Part shown: piece after piece, positions 17,088 to 27,404 of the stretch
Layout: the number at the start of each line of letters is the position of its first letter
How positions within the stretch are numbered: the stretch's first letter is position 1
DNA from: Chlorobium sp.
Lineage (GTDB): Bacteria > Bacteroidota > Chlorobiia > Chlorobiales > Chlorobiaceae
DNA length: 64,000 nucleotides
Direction: 5' to 3'
Assembly (NCBI RefSeq): GCF_021740465.1
Contig: NZ_JAIOZR010000005.1
Coordinates: forward strand, 1 to 64,000
Made by a program: the position numbers and the translations under genes
Notes under the pieces: generated by a model
What the model was told of the DNA's origin: nothing
The model's input: only the letters and a program-made list of their open reading frames with translations
Databases searched by the model: none

Positions 17088-17244
17088 GACGGGCTGTTCT
17101 GTATTTCGTCGGGTAAAGCTGTTATCTTGTGAAAATGATTCAGCAAAAGTAACGAGTTCGGTGGCAAATGTCAAAAACGATGGATTATCTTCAATCCTCC
17201 CGGCTGTTTTCAGAGTCCGGGTTTCATGAAATGAACCGGTATGT

Positions 17245-19638
17245 ATGATGGACGAATTACTGCTGCATAAACTTGAATTTACCAGAATAGCCGGTTATAC
17301 CGCAAGGTTCTGTCTTTCCCCGATGGGGCGCGACCTCCTGCTCGCCTCCCGGCCGCTTGAAGGAATCGATGTGGTTACCGGGGAGCTTGAGCTTGTCCTC
17401 GAACTCCGGAATTTTCTGCTTGAAGGGTACGCCCTTCCTTATTCCTCGCTGCCGGACACCCGGCCGCTGCTCGAGCATCTCGATGTGCTCGACAGCTATC
17501 TCGATGCTTCCGGGCTTCTGGATATTCATCGGCTGCTTCGCGCATCGGCCGAGCTTCGCAAGTTCATGTTCGCCAACAGGGAAATCTATCCGCACCTGAA
17601 TGAATTCTGCATCAGGCTCTGGCTCGAGAAGACCCTGCAGTTCACCATCAGCAGCGTTGTCGACGAAAAGGGTGGGATCAGGGACAGTGCCAGTGATGGC
17701 CTGCAGATGATCCGCAGCGAACTGCGGGAGAGCCGCATCGCCCTGCAGAAAAAAATGGAACGCCTTCTCCGCCGCTGTCTTGAGAACGGCTGGCTGATGG
17801 ACGATACCGTAGCCATGAAGAACGGCCGTCTCACGCTTGGTTTCAGGGTCGAGTACAAGTACAAGGTTCCCGGCTATATTCAGGACTATTCGGGAAGCGG
17901 CCAGACCGTGTTTATCGAACCGGCTGAAGCCCTCACCGTGAGCAACAGGATTCAGGAACTCGAAATCAGTGAGCGCCGGGAGATCGAACGCATTTTGCGC
18001 GAAGTGTCTGCCTTGATCCGTCCGGAACTTGAGAATCTTCGCCACAATCAGGAAATTCTTGCCGCTTTCGATACCATCTACGCCAGAGCGAAGCTTGCCG
18101 TCGAGACCGGTTCAGTGCTGCCGGCAATCGCCTCCCGGAGGCAGCTGCGCATCGTCAGAGGGTACCATCCCTGGCTGCTGATATCCCACAGGATGAAACA
18201 GGCCGAAGTGTACCCGCTCGATCTCGATCTTGGACCTGACGAGCAGGTGCTTGTGATTTCCGGGCCGAACGCCGGAGGAAAATCGGTCGCCATGAAAACT
18301 GCAGGGCTGCTCTGCTGCATGCTTTCGCACGGCTACCTGCTGCCATGCAGCGAAAGTTCGGTTTTTCCTCTTTTCAGCTCGATTGCCATCGAAATCGGCG
18401 ATGAACAGTCGATCGAAAACGATCTGTCCACCTTCAGTTCCCATCTTTCTGCAATCAGGAGCATTATGGAATCGGCCGGCAGTAACTCGCTTGTGCTTAT
18501 CGATGAGCTCTGTTCCGGCACCGATGTCGAGGAGGGAGGAGCTATAGCGAAAGCCGTGATAGAGGAGCTCCTCCATCGGGGCGCCATGACGATTGTAACG
18601 ACCCATCTCGGGGAACTGAAAGCTTTCGCCCATGAACGGGAGGGGGTGGTCAACGGAGCGATGGAGTTCAACCGCGAAGGGCTTCAGCCGACTTTCCGGT
18701 TTATCAAGGGTGTTCCCGGCAGCAGTTTCGCTTTTGCCATGATGCAGCGCCTGGGATTTTCTCCGGCAGTTGTGAAGCGGGCGGAGAGCTTCATGAAGAG
18801 CGAGCATCTCGGGGTAGAGCGGATGCTCGACGACCTGAAATGTCTTATGGAGGAGAATCGTGAGATGCAGACCCATCTCCGTAAGGAGAGGCAGTTCATC
18901 GAAACGGAGAAGGTGGAGCTTTCCTCACTTCGCGGCGAGCTTTCGGCCGAGCGACGGGAGCTGAAAAGCCGGGGTCTTCGCGAAATGCATAAAGAGGTCG
19001 AGCACGCGCGTCGGGAGATTCGCGGTATCGTTCATGAGCTTAAAACCGCATCTTCCGTTGATCGGGCGGTTGTCGAAGCACGCAAAAAGCTCGATATGCA
19101 TAAAAAACAGCTCACTCTCGGCGAAAAAGCTGCAGGAGAAGATAAGGGTGTCGAAACGGAGTCCGGAGATGAGATCCTTGTCGGTGATCTGGTGCGGTTT
19201 CGTGAAAGTAATACCACCGGAGAGGTCGAATCGCTCCATGCAGAAAGTGCTGTTATCCTTTGCGGCAATTTTCGGCTGACCACAAGCCTGAAAAGTCTTG
19301 AAAAGATCTCGAAAACCGGTGCCCGAAAGATGGAACGGGAGCCTCATGCTTCCCGAAAGAAGGCGTCATGGACTTCGGTGAGCACCGATGTGGAATCGAC
19401 GACCCTCGATCTTCGGGGCATGACCGGGGAAGAGGCAATCGCCGCAGTCGAGCGGTTTCTCGACCGGATGAGCATGAACCGTATAAGAACGGCAACCATC
19501 ATTCACGGCAAGGGGACAGGCTCCCTGCGCCGCAGGACAACAGAGTGTCTTCAGCAGCACAAGGCGGTCGAACGTTTCCGGCTCGGCGAGTGGGGGGAGG
19601 GTGGTGCAGGAGTTACCGTCGTCGAGCTGAAAGGATAA
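17245..19638 (+). CDS. mutS2: MutS2 family protein (endonuclease MutS2)
   Basis: 797 residues. The MutS core and clamp region are followed by the ATPase: Walker [14 protein letters not shown] near residue 340, Walker [17 protein letters not shown] and [12 protein letters not shown] long charged coiled coil (about 510-625), a KOW-like segment and a C-terminal Smr domain ([32 protein letters not shown]) complete the family layout. MutS2 proteins suppress recombination or rescue collided ribosomes in different bacteria. It lacks the mismatch-recognition domain of MutS (46375). Two adjacent ATG codons begin the gene; the first is used here. Confidence 0.95.
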   Translation: MMDELLLHKLEFTRIAGYTARFCLSPMGRDLLLASRPLEGIDVVTGELELVLELRNFLLEGYALPYSSLPDTRPLLEHLDVLDSYLDASGLLDIHRLLRASAELRKFMFANREIYPHLNEFCIRLWLEKTLQFTISSVVDEKGGIRDSASDGLQMIRSELRESRIALQKKMERLLRRCLENGWLMDDTVAMKNGRLTLGFRVEYKYKVPGYIQDYSGSGQTVFIEPAEALTVSNRIQELEISERREIERILREVSALIRPELENLRHNQEILAAFDTIYARAKLAVETGSVLPAIASRRQLRIVRGYHPWLLISHRMKQAEVYPLDLDLGPDEQVLVISGPNAGGKSVAMKTAGLLCCMLSHGYLLPCSESSVFPLFSSIAIEIGDEQSIENDLSTFSSHLSAIRSIMESAGSNSLVLIDELCSGTDVEEGGAIAKAVIEELLHRGAMTIVTTHLGELKAFAHEREGVVNGAMEFNREGLQPTFRFIKGVPGSSFAFAMMQRLGFSPAVVKRAESFMKSEHLGVERMLDDLKCLMEENREMQTHLRKERQFIETEKVELSSLRGELSAERRELKSRGLREMHKEVEHARREIRGIVHELKTASSVDRAVVEARKKLDMHKKQLTLGEKAAGEDKGVETESGDEILVGDLVRFRESNTTGEVESLHAESAVILCGNFRLTTSLKSLEKISKTGARKMEREPHASRKKASWTSVSTDVESTTLDLRGMTGEEAIAAVERFLDRMSMNRIRTATIIHGKGTGSLRRRTTECLQQHKAVERFRLGEWGEGGAGVTVVELKG

Positions 19639-19772
19639 TGTTTTTTTATGGTTGCGGGGCTTGTTGAAAAACATCCGATGATGCTTTATCTTAAAAGACA
19701 GAAGATTTTTCCCCCACACGCTCCTCTGCCGGTTCACAGCCGTCAGGGATCGTTTAAACCAAACGAAACAGG

Positions 19773-20393
19773 GTGAAAGAACAGTTTACCTTACAAATGA
19801 CGGTTTCGAACCAGCTGACCATGCTTCGCATCGTGCTGGTTCCGGTTTTTGTTGCCCTGCTTCTGCAGGAGGATCCCTGGCTGAAGCTGATGGGGGGGAT
19901 CGTTTTCGCCGTTGCCTCCATTACCGATGCCTATGACGGTTACCATGCCCGCAAATACGGTGAAACCACCCGGCTTGGCGCGTTTCTCGACCCCCTTGCC
20001 GACAAATTTCTCATTACCGCGGCATTTCTGCTCTATGTTCATATGGGCTATCTTGTGCTCTGGATGGTGATTCTGGTTGCTGTCAGGGATATACTCATCA
20101 CCGTGCTCAGGGTTTATGCGGAATTCATGGATCGTCCGGTGGTGACCAGCCGTGAGGCCAAGTATAAAACGCTTGCCCAGAACCTGTTTGCTTACGTAAT
20201 CATGGTGCTGCTTCTCATGAAGGAGAAGGTTTTTTTCGGCAGCCGGTTTTCGAAGGCCATCGAACGGGTTCTCCAGTCCGATTACCTCGACCATGTCATG
20301 CTTGCCGTTACGCTTTTTACCGTTTACACCGGAGTTTCCTACCTTGTGGCAAACTGGAATGTTTCCATTCGTCCTTCCGGGAGGGAACGGTAG
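19773..20393 (+). CDS. pgsA: CDP-diacylglycerol-glycerol-3-phosphate 3-phosphatidyltransferase
   Basis: 206 residues with four to five membrane segments. The CDP-alcohol phosphatidyltransferase motif is complete: DAYDGYHARKYG, then G, FLDPLAD at the expected spacings. PgsA makes phosphatidylglycerol phosphate, and the next gene, pgpA (3 bp on), removes the phosphate, so the two form a phosphatidylglycerol unit. The frame starts at GTG 19773; ATG 19797 (MTVSNQLTMLRI) is an equally reasonable start because neither has a clear ribosome site. Confidence 0.92.
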   Translation: MKEQFTLQMTVSNQLTMLRIVLVPVFVALLLQEDPWLKLMGGIVFAVASITDAYDGYHARKYGETTRLGAFLDPLADKFLITAAFLLYVHMGYLVLWMVILVAVRDILITVLRVYAEFMDRPVVTSREAKYKTLAQNLFAYVIMVLLLMKEKVFFGSRFSKAIERVLQSDYLDHVMLAVTLFTVYTGVSYLVANWNVSIRPSGRER

Positions 20394-20396
20394 GTT

Positions 20397-20873
20397 ATGA
20401 GAATGATGCTTGCCAGAGCACTCTCGACCTGCCTCGGTCTCGGCTATTTTCCGTTTGCTCCCGGCACTGTGGTGAGTTTTGTCGCCGTGTGCTGTTATCT
20501 CGGTTTTCCGGCTTTTCAGGACGTTTTTTTTACCACCTGTGCCGTTGCGCTCTCTGCCGCTGCGGGCGTCTGGTCGGGAGGGGTCATGGAAGAGGAATAC
20601 GGAGAGGATCCCTCTATCGTTACGATCGATGAACTTGCCGGTCAGTGGCTCGCCCTTGCCGCGCTTCCGGCAACTCCCCTTGCCGTGCTGCTTGGTTTCC
20701 TGTTTTTCCGTTTTTTCGATATCGCCAAACCCGGCCCTGTCGACCAGGTTCAGCACTTTCGGGGAGGGTGGGGCATCATGGCAGACGATCTGCTCGCCGG
20801 CATTCTGGCCAATCTCTCGGTTCGGGCTGTTCTCGGTGCTGCCGCGTTTTTTCAGGCCGGAATGCCGCTGTAG
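20397..20873 (+). CDS. pgpA: Phosphatidylglycerophosphatase A
   Basis: 158 residues. LGLGYFPFAPGTVVSF, IDELAGQWLAL and FFRFFDIAKPGPVDQ are conserved PgpA features, the last holding the catalytic acidic cluster. It converts phosphatidylglycerol phosphate to phosphatidylglycerol in the inner membrane, completing the step begun by pgsA directly upstream. The 3' end overlaps the convergent dxs gene by 22 bp, so there is no room for a separate terminator. Confidence 0.93.
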   Translation: MRMMLARALSTCLGLGYFPFAPGTVVSFVAVCCYLGFPAFQDVFFTTCAVALSAAAGVWSGGVMEEEYGEDPSIVTIDELAGQWLALAALPATPLAVLLGFLFFRFFDIAKPGPVDQVQHFRGGWGIMADDLLAGILANLSVRAVLGAAAFFQAGMPL

Positions 20874-22783
20874 AACTCCCTTATCCTTTTCAGTACGGCT
20901 TCGGCGGTCATGCCGGTCTCCCGGTAGAGCTCCGGCATGCTGCCGTGAGTGATAAACCGGTCGGGCAGGCCGATTTTCAGTACCGGACGCGCTATCCCTT
21001 TTTCGTTGAGGCAGTCGATGACCGCGCTCGACATGCCTCCGATGACGCTGTTTTCCTCGATAACGGCAAAGTGGGTTGAGCATTCGGCAAGTTTTTCGAC
21101 AAGTGCGCTGTCCAGCGGCTTGAGAAAACGCATGTTGGCGACTGAAATCTTAAGTCCTTCTTCTTGCAGTGCATCGGCCACCTCGAGAGCCATGCCGGTA
21201 AGGGGACCGGCAGAAAGCAGGGCGATCTGCGATCCCTCTCGCAGAAGGACGCCCTTTCCGTTCTCGACCGGCGTAAAGGTTTTGCGGAGTGTGATGCCTC
21301 TCCCGTTGCCTCTCGGGTAACGGATCGCTACCGGTCCGCTGATTTCATAGAGTGCCGTATAGAGCATGTCTCGCAGTTCCTGTTCATCGGCCGGTACCAT
21401 TACCGAAAGGTTCGGAACAGCATGCAGGTAGGAAAGGTCGAACGATCCGTGGTGGGTCGGCCCGTCCTCTCCCACAAGCCCGGCACGGTCGATGGCGAAC
21501 ACCACATGAAGGTTTTGCTGCGCCACATCATGAATTATCTGATCGTAGGCGCGCTGAAGAAAGGTGGAGTAGATGGCGCAGACCGGTTTGAACCCCAGTG
21601 TCGCCTGACCTGCGGCAAAGGTGACGGCATGTGCTTCCGCAATGCCGACATCGTAGAAGCGATTCGGCAGGGCGTTCTGAAAGAGATCCAGAGAGGTGCC
21701 GCTCGGCATGGCAGCGGTTATGGCTGTTATGAGCGGGTCCTTCAGGGCAAGTTCCACCAGGGCTTCGCCAAATACCTCCTGGTATTTAGGAGGCTGCGGT
21801 TTGCCGTTGCTTTTCGGCGTTATGCCCGTAACCCTGTCGAATCCTCCGCTGTGGGCGTGCCATTTGCTCTGGTTGTCTTCGGCAGGCTTGAATCCCTTGC
21901 CTTTGGTCGTGATGACGTGGAGCAGTTTCGGATGGGGCAATGCCTGCATCTCCCGGAGCGCCTTGACCAGCTGTTCCATGTTGTGCCCGTCTATAGGGCC
22001 GAAATAGCGCAAGCCGAGCGCCTCGAAAAAAGCTCCCGGAGTGAAGGCGGCCTTGAAGCCGTCCTCGAGTTTTCTTACCGCGTTTTTCGCGGCATCACCG
22101 AACTCGTTGTTCAGGAGTGAAATGGAGTTCCAGATGAATTTGCGGGTACGGTTGTAGGTCTTGTTGAGCGTGATGTTGATCAGATGGGTTTTCAGGCCCC
22201 CGGTGCTGGGAGAAATAGCCATCTGGTTGTCGTTGAGAATTACCAGGACATCGCTTTTCAGGTCGCCGAGGTGGTTCATGGCTTCGAACGCCATTCCTCC
22301 GGTCATGCTGCCGTCGCCGATCACTGCAATAACCTTTTCGTCGCTTCCCGCCAGATCACGGGCGGCAGCCAGTCCGGCGGCTGCAGAAATGGAAGTGGAC
22401 GCATGCCCGGTGCCGAACGCGTCGTGCGGGCTCTCCGTCATTTTCGGGAAACCTGCAAGACCGCCGTACTGCCGGTTGGTGTGCATACGCTCTCTTCTGC
22501 CGGTCAGGATTTTGTGTACATAGGCCTGATGGCCGACATCCCAGATGATTTTGTCATGAGGCGTGTTATAGACGTGGTGGAGGGCGACGGTCAGTTCGAC
22601 AACCCCGAGCGTTGAGGCGAAATGGCCTCCGTTTTCGGCTACCAGATCGATTACCTCTTTACGACACTCTCCGGCAAGCCGCTGAAGTTCCGGAATCGAA
22701 AGTTTTTTAAGGTCATCCGGCGACTGAATTGCCGAAAGGAGGGGTGTTCCCCTAAGGGCGGGAAGCGTTACTGAATCTGGCAT
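20852..22783 (-). CDS. dxs: 1-deoxy-D-xylulose-5-phosphate synthase
   Basis: 643 residues. Thiamine-diphosphate-binding GDGSMTGGMAFEAMN, the transketolase-like HNGGHFASTLG-type N-terminal region (ENGGHFASTLGVVELTVALH) and the pyrimidine domain (GEDGPTHHG, GIAEAHAVTFAAG) are all visible. It makes the entry compound of the MEP isoprenoid pathway, which also feeds pyridoxal phosphate and thiamine. Further on, ispE (59261) belongs to the same pathway. Demand for isoprenoids is high in this lineage because of bacteriochlorophyll tails and carotenoids. It overlaps pgpA end to end by 22 bp. Confidence 0.97.
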   Translation of the reverse strand: MPDSVTLPALRGTPLLSAIQSPDDLKKLSIPELQRLAGECRKEVIDLVAENGGHFASTLGVVELTVALHHVYNTPHDKIIWDVGHQAYVHKILTGRRERMHTNRQYGGLAGFPKMTESPHDAFGTGHASTSISAAAGLAAARDLAGSDEKVIAVIGDGSMTGGMAFEAMNHLGDLKSDVLVILNDNQMAISPSTGGLKTHLINITLNKTYNRTRKFIWNSISLLNNEFGDAAKNAVRKLEDGFKAAFTPGAFFEALGLRYFGPIDGHNMEQLVKALREMQALPHPKLLHVITTKGKGFKPAEDNQSKWHAHSGGFDRVTGITPKSNGKPQPPKYQEVFGEALVELALKDPLITAITAAMPSGTSLDLFQNALPNRFYDVGIAEAHAVTFAAGQATLGFKPVCAIYSTFLQRAYDQIIHDVAQQNLHVVFAIDRAGLVGEDGPTHHGSFDLSYLHAVPNLSVMVPADEQELRDMLYTALYEISGPVAIRYPRGNGRGITLRKTFTPVENGKGVLLREGSQIALLSAGPLTGMALEVADALQEEGLKISVANMRFLKPLDSALVEKLAECSTHFAVIEENSVIGGMSSAVIDCLNEKGIARPVLKIGLPDRFITHGSMPELYRETGMTAEAVLKRIREFYSGIPA

Positions 22784-22878
22784 GTGGTTACCTTATCTGT
22801 TGATGATTACGGGTATTGTCCCATATTCCTATAGTAACCCGGCAAATCTTTTCCCGGTTCCGCTTCCGGGCTGCGGTT

Positions 22879-23307
22879 TCAGATACCGGAAATCTGCAGA
22901 AGAACCGTACGTTCGGGTCTCGGGCCGTCAAGCTCGATAAAAAATACCGATTGCCATTGGCCGAGCAGCAGGTCACCTCCTGAAAAGGGTATCGATTCGG
23001 ATGTGTTCATGAAGAGACCGAGCAGGTGTGAGTGGGCATTGTCGCGACCATCAATCGGGCTGATGTTGTGGCTGTAGTTACCGTCACGCGGCACCAGCCG
23101 CTTGAGGAAGGTTACCATATCCTCAAGCAGGTGTTCTTCCTTTTCATTGATATTGATGAAGGCGGTGGTATGCCGGCTGATGACTGTGACTGTTCCGTTC
23201 CGAAGGCCCGAGCTGCTTACGGCATTTCTGATTTCTGCAGTGATGTCGATGATTTCGACAGGGCTCACGGTTTTCACCGAAATGGTTTTTGTGATGATCT
23301 GCATCAA
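22879..23307 (-). CDS. YjbQ family protein (UPF0047)
   Basis: 142 residues, the full length of the family. SRHTTAFININEKEEHLLEDM and NAHSHLLGLFMNTSESIPF with GDLLLGQWQSVFFIELDGPR are the conserved blocks, with His residues thought to form a metal site. Members can show weak thiamine-phosphate synthase activity, but the physiological function is not settled. It lies between dxs and the GH13 gene on the same strand, 34 bp after the GH13 stop. Confidence 0.9.
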   Translation of the reverse strand: MMQIITKTISVKTVSPVEIIDITAEIRNAVSSSGLRNGTVTVISRHTTAFININEKEEHLLEDMVTFLKRLVPRDGNYSHNISPIDGRDNAHSHLLGLFMNTSESIPFSGGDLLLGQWQSVFFIELDGPRPERTVLLQISGI

Positions 23308-23341
23308 GTCGTCCTCTTCAGGTTGACAGGTTTTTTGAAAA

Positions 23342-24784
23342 TCAGCAGGTTATAACCACCCCTTCATGCGGGGCAAGCATGATATGCAGGGTATCGGCAG
23401 CCAGATGCATGCTGTTTTTTTTGTCGCCCTCGACAGTGCTCAGAAGGTTTATCCCTTCATAAGCGAGATTCAGCAGCACAGGGTGGCTGAAGGCAATCTC
23501 GATACCGGTAACGCTGAAGTTGGCGATAACGAATGCATGTTCATTTTCGGTGAACCTGTGGTATCCGAAACAGTAGGATGAGTTCGATGCGTTCAGGTGC
23601 AGCCACTCGATGCGTCCTTCCTGAAAAACCGCCCTTTTCTGCAGAGCGAAAAGTTCACGGTAGAGTGCGTGCAGTTCGGGGTGCTCTTTTTCCTCGGCCT
23701 GCAGGAGCAGCTGCACGGGAATTTTCTTTTTGAACCCTTCCATCTGGTCCTGGTGCACAAGGTGCATGCCGGGCGAGGTCAGCATCACCAGTGCGGCGGC
23801 GCTGTTGTTCAGGCCCATTTTTTCCGCTGCGCGGGGTTCGTCATGGTTCTCGAGAAAGCGGCAGAGGTGTTTCTGGTAGTGCCATTGCGCCTGCATATGT
23901 CCCATGAGTTTTTCGATGTTTGCCGGCACATGGGTAATATAGTCGTAGAAGGGCTTGTCGTAGGTGAAATCGAATCCGAGCTGCTGCAGTTCCCACTCCT
24001 TGTTCCAGTAGGATTCAGCGAGAAAAAGAAAATCAGGGTGATGATCCTTGACGGTTTTTATTGCGGTTGTCCAGAACTCATCGCTCATGGGACCGCTCAG
24101 ATTGCTCCAGGTTGTATTGAATACGTTCTTCAGGACAAGCATGGCGACATCGCAACGCACGGCATCGCACTGGCCGGCGATGGTCAGGAGATTTCCGGTC
24201 ATCATTTCGTGTGTGCCGGGATTGGCGTAATTCAACTGCAGGGTATCGGTCCAGGGAGGGAAATAAGGGTCCTTGCCGTAAGCAAGGTATTTTCCTTCCG
24301 CATATTCGAAGCATGATTCCGGGTCGTGACGCTGCTCATCGGCAGAGATGGGTATGAAATATTCCGGGTGTTCGGGAAGCCACCTGTTGTCGAGGGCAAG
24401 GTGATTCGGTACAAAATCCAGCATGAGCCTGATGCCGGAAAGCCCGAGTTTTTCGCGAAATGCTTTCAGCTCCTTTTCTCCTCCGAGCGCGCTGTTGACC
24501 GTGTAGGATGGTATGGAGTAGGGAGAGGATACGATATCGTCCGGATCGACGGCTCCAAGGTGTTCAAGAAACGTGGTTCTGAGCCCGGGGTGTCCCGTGG
24601 CGATAGCCTTGCTGTAGCGGCTTGGCTGCCAGACGCCCATCAGCCATACGTAATCGAATCCACACTCGCTGAAAAAACGGAATTCCTCGTCGGGAACCGT
24701 TGCAAGTGTGATTTTTCTGTTGTGTCTGTCGCTCAGCTTCCGGAGCCAGACCCGTGTGTTGATTTCGAATACCAGTGGGAACAT
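23342..24784 (-). CDS. GH13 alpha-amylase family glycosidase
   Basis: 480 residues from the Met at 24784 (MFPLVFEINTRVWL), chosen because the open frame's extra 30 upstream residues are not conserved in character. The TIM-barrel motifs are: DFVPNH, AVRCDVAM with the nucleophile Asp, FLAESYW with the acid/base Glu, and ENHDEPRA with the third catalytic Asp. No signal peptide, so it acts in the cytoplasm, probably on stored glycogen or maltooligosaccharides. The precise specificity is not predictable. Confidence 0.88.
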   Translation of the reverse strand: MFPLVFEINTRVWLRKLSDRHNRKITLATVPDEEFRFFSECGFDYVWLMGVWQPSRYSKAIATGHPGLRTTFLEHLGAVDPDDIVSSPYSIPSYTVNSALGGEKELKAFREKLGLSGIRLMLDFVPNHLALDNRWLPEHPEYFIPISADEQRHDPESCFEYAEGKYLAYGKDPYFPPWTDTLQLNYANPGTHEMMTGNLLTIAGQCDAVRCDVAMLVLKNVFNTTWSNLSGPMSDEFWTTAIKTVKDHHPDFLFLAESYWNKEWELQQLGFDFTYDKPFYDYITHVPANIEKLMGHMQAQWHYQKHLCRFLENHDEPRAAEKMGLNNSAAALVMLTSPGMHLVHQDQMEGFKKKIPVQLLLQAEEKEHPELHALYRELFALQKRAVFQEGRIEWLHLNASNSSYCFGYHRFTENEHAFVIANFSVTGIEIAFSHPVLLNLAYEGINLLSTVEGDKKNSMHLAADTLHIMLAPHEGVVITC

Positions 24785-25007
24785 GAATGGATGTTGTGGT
24801 TCATAATGTGTCAGGCATAAAGTAGTACAAATATAGCAACTGCCGGCAGCAAAACTAATGGATGCAATGACCAATAGTGGATAATCCTGCCGACAACGGC
24901 ACCCGATGGAATAATGAAAAGACCACCTGCCCCCTTGCAGGAGAAGGTTTGGAAATTGCGTACTTTTTCAAGGGATTTCGATTCATCCATAGCTTATGAG
25001 AGGCGCC

Positions 25008-26129
25008 ATGAAGCGGAAAAAAAATGCAGGGCACAAAGATATGCCGAAGGGCAGTTCCGTAAAAAAGGCTGTCAGGGCGAACCTTTCAGGAAAGATCGGT
25101 CAGCCGGCAGGAACACTGTTCCATACGGGACGGCAGAAAACCGAGCGTCCGGTCATTACGGTTTTCGGTTATGATGAAACCGGCTTTTTTTACCGTGAAC
25201 TTGAATCGCTCCATGAGTGCGCACAGTACAAAGAGCGGTTCAAGGTGCTCTGGATCAATATTGACGGCCTGCATGAGGTTCGGGTTATCGAAGAAACCGG
25301 GAAATTGTTCGGAATCCATCCGCTGACCCTGGAGGATATTCTGCATACCGTGCAGAGACCGAAAATCGAGGAGTTCGACAGCTATCTCTTTCTTGTGCTC
25401 AGAGCCCTCGAACTCGATACGGACTCGGGAGCTGTTGCCGAAGAGCAGATGAGCATGGTTATTGGAAGCAATTACCTGATCACCTTTCAGGAGAAGCCGG
25501 GGGACATGTTCGATGCGACGAGGGAGCGAATCCGGAACGAGGGTACCGCCGTCAGGAAACGAGGTGCCGATTACCTCGCCTATAGCCTTATCGACGCAGT
25601 TGTCGATCATTATTTCACGGTTCTCGAGCACTTCGAGAACCGCATAGAACAACTCGATGCCAATCTGCCGGAAACGGTCGGGTACGATATGTTTCAGAAC
25701 ATGTACTTGCTGAAAAAGGAGCTCATTCTTCTGAGGAAGTCGGTATGGCCTCTTCGCGAGATTATAAACAGCCTGAGCCGTGAACAGTACAGCACGATCG
25801 ACAGCACATCGACCCATCCCTTTTTCAGGGATCTTTACGATAACATCATCCTTATCATTGAAAGTGTTGAAACCTACCGGGATATCGTTATCGGCATGCA
25901 CGACACATGGCTTGCCATTGTCAACAACCGGATGAACGAAATTATGAAGGTTCTGACCATTATCGCTACCGTGTTCATGCCTCTTTCATTCCTTGCCGCA
26001 GTGTACGGCATGAATTTCCGTTACATGCCGGAGCTTGAATGGCATTGGGGGTATTTTTCAGTTCTTGGTGTAATGGCGGTCATTTTTGTCGGTATGATGC
26101 GTTATTTTCATACGAAACGGTGGTTTTAA
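25008..26129 (+). CDS. corA: CorA-type magnesium/cobalt transporter
   Basis: About 373 residues. A cytoplasmic domain leads to two C-terminal membrane helices; the first ends in GMNF, the selectivity motif of CorA, followed by the short acidic periplasmic loop (MPELEWHW). HPLTLEDILHTVQRPKIEEF and the long stalk helix region (NRMNEIMKVLTIIATVFMPLSF) agree. It admits Mg2+. ATG 25008 follows GAGAGG at the right distance, whereas the ATG 12 bases earlier has no ribosome site. The first 40 residues are unusually Lys-rich. Confidence 0.93.
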   Translation: MKRKKNAGHKDMPKGSSVKKAVRANLSGKIGQPAGTLFHTGRQKTERPVITVFGYDETGFFYRELESLHECAQYKERFKVLWINIDGLHEVRVIEETGKLFGIHPLTLEDILHTVQRPKIEEFDSYLFLVLRALELDTDSGAVAEEQMSMVIGSNYLITFQEKPGDMFDATRERIRNEGTAVRKRGADYLAYSLIDAVVDHYFTVLEHFENRIEQLDANLPETVGYDMFQNMYLLKKELILLRKSVWPLREIINSLSREQYSTIDSTSTHPFFRDLYDNIILIIESVETYRDIVIGMHDTWLAIVNNRMNEIMKVLTIIATVFMPLSFLAAVYGMNFRYMPELEWHWGYFSVLGVMAVIFVGMMRYFHTKRWF

Positions 26130-26148
26130 GTCCTGATCCCGCTGGTAT

Positions 26149-26640
26149 TCAATGTTTTTCTTCATATTTTGCCTTTTTCTGTCCTGTAAAGTAGGTCAGC
26201 CCGGCTACGACAAGCGCAATGGCTCCGCCCAGGTAGAGTATTTCTGTTTCTCCGTGCCATTTTACCACATGGCCCAGAAAGACCACAGCCATGACCACTA
26301 CGATCACGCCGATCAGCTTGCCTTTCAGATCGTCGAGATTGTGGATTACAAGCCACTCGGGCAGGGAGATGGTATCGTCGATAAATAGTTCATATAACCC
26401 AAGCGACATGATGTAGAGCGCCGTTGCAACAAGAAAGATATCGGCGTTTTCTATGAATCCGAGAGCAAGCACCTTTGCTCCCTTCGACGAGACTGTGCTG
26501 TTCAGTACCGTATCGGTGATCTGCTGCATGACGGAAATGCCCCCGTAGATCAGGAGGGTCAGCGCTGAAAGGAAAGTCCCTGCCACAGCGATCATGATGA
26601 GGTACCGGGTTGAAGAGAGCAGTTGCCGTACGATGGCCAT
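26149..26640 (-). CDS. YqhA family (UPF0114) membrane protein
   Basis: 163 residues with about four membrane segments. RYLIMIAVAGTFLSALTLLI, ENADIFLVATALYIMSLGLYELFID and PEWLVIHNLDDLKGKLIGV are characteristic of the YqhA/UPF0114 family, whose function is unknown. The gene converges with corA (19 bp between stops) and diverges from the CIA30-domain gene. Confidence 0.85.
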   Translation of the reverse strand: MAIVRQLLSSTRYLIMIAVAGTFLSALTLLIYGGISVMQQITDTVLNSTVSSKGAKVLALGFIENADIFLVATALYIMSLGLYELFIDDTISLPEWLVIHNLDDLKGKLIGVIVVVMAVVFLGHVVKWHGETEILYLGGAIALVVAGLTYFTGQKKAKYEEKH

Positions 26641-26768
26641 AATGATTTGTTTGAGTGGTTAACTTATTTCTTTACAAGAATATAAAAATTCCGTTCCATA
26701 CTCCAAACGGATTAGGTCGGGTTGCGTCCGCGTTTCCGGCATCTTTTGATCAGTGTTTTAACCGCTTC

Positions 26769-27287
26769 ATGCATATGACTACAGATAAACTGATTTGCGA
26801 TTTTTCGACTCCGCACTGTCTTGACTGGTACAGCGTTGACGATGTTGTGATGGGGGGGGCCTCGGGGAGCCGTTTTTACCGAAACCCCGACAGCACAGGC
26901 ACCTTCGAGGGGACTCTTTCAACGGAAAATAGCGGGGGTTTCGCTTCGGTACGAACCTTTCTGCCCGAGCGTGACTTCAGCGCTTATGCAGGTATCAGGC
27001 TGCGGATACGGGGTGATGGAAAACGCTACAGTTTCCGGATACGTAACGATGACCGTTTTGACGGAATAGTCTACAAAAGCGATTTCGATACCGTTCCGGA
27101 CGCGTGGATGGAGGTTTCGCTTCCTTTTTCGGAATTCAAGGCGGCATTCAGGGGGCGGACGGTTGAGGGTACGCATCCCATCGACGCTTCAAATATCGTG
27201 CAGATAGGGATTCTCGTTTCGAAAAAACAGATCGGGTCGTTCACGCTCGATATCGACTGGATCAAGGCCTATGTCGCCGGGAAGTGA
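26769..27287 (+). CDS. CIA30-domain protein
   Basis: 172 residues from ATG 26769; the frame is open further upstream but conserved sequence begins near FSTPHCLDWYSVDDVVMGG. The beta-rich domain (GFASVRTF, LRIRGDGKRYSFRIRND, DIDWIKAY) matches CIA30, a galactose-binding-like fold named for a mitochondrial complex I assembly factor. In bacteria the role is undefined. There is no signal peptide. It lies 37 bp before the ypfJ fragment and was probably adjacent to the intact ypfJ before the island arrived. Confidence 0.8.
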   Translation: MHMTTDKLICDFSTPHCLDWYSVDDVVMGGASGSRFYRNPDSTGTFEGTLSTENSGGFASVRTFLPERDFSAYAGIRLRIRGDGKRYSFRIRNDDRFDGIVYKSDFDTVPDAWMEVSLPFSEFKAAFRGRTVEGTHPIDASNIVQIGILVSKKQIGSFTLDIDWIKAYVAGK

Positions 27288-27324
27288 ACTCCCGTTTATG
27301 TAACCGATACCGGATTTACGAATC

Positions 27325-27396
27325 ATGCTTTGGAAAGGACGCAGGCAGAGCGCCAATGTCGAGGACCGGCGGGAGCTCGTTATGGTGGTACTTGCC
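27325..27396 (+). pseudogene. N-terminal fragment of ypfJ-type zinc metallopeptidase, left island flank
   Basis: ATG 27325 begins MLWKGRRQSANVEDRR, which matches the highly conserved start of YpfJ/neutral zinc metallopeptidases (pattern MRW-GRR-S-NVEDRR). After Arg16 the expected Gly/Ser-rich stretch is visible only in the next frame (GGSSLWW), and the sequence then runs straight into the 3' end of hsdR. The remaining C-terminal part of the same gene lies at 36157-36594, on the same strand. The gene was therefore interrupted by the restriction-modification island. Confidence 0.7.
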
Positions 27397-27404
27397 GATA
27401 CCGA

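Noticed and set aside
19791-21083. 430-codon minus-strand frame across pgsA and pgpA
   Set aside because: Both plus-strand genes carry complete catalytic motifs; the frame is their complement and extends into dxs in another frame.
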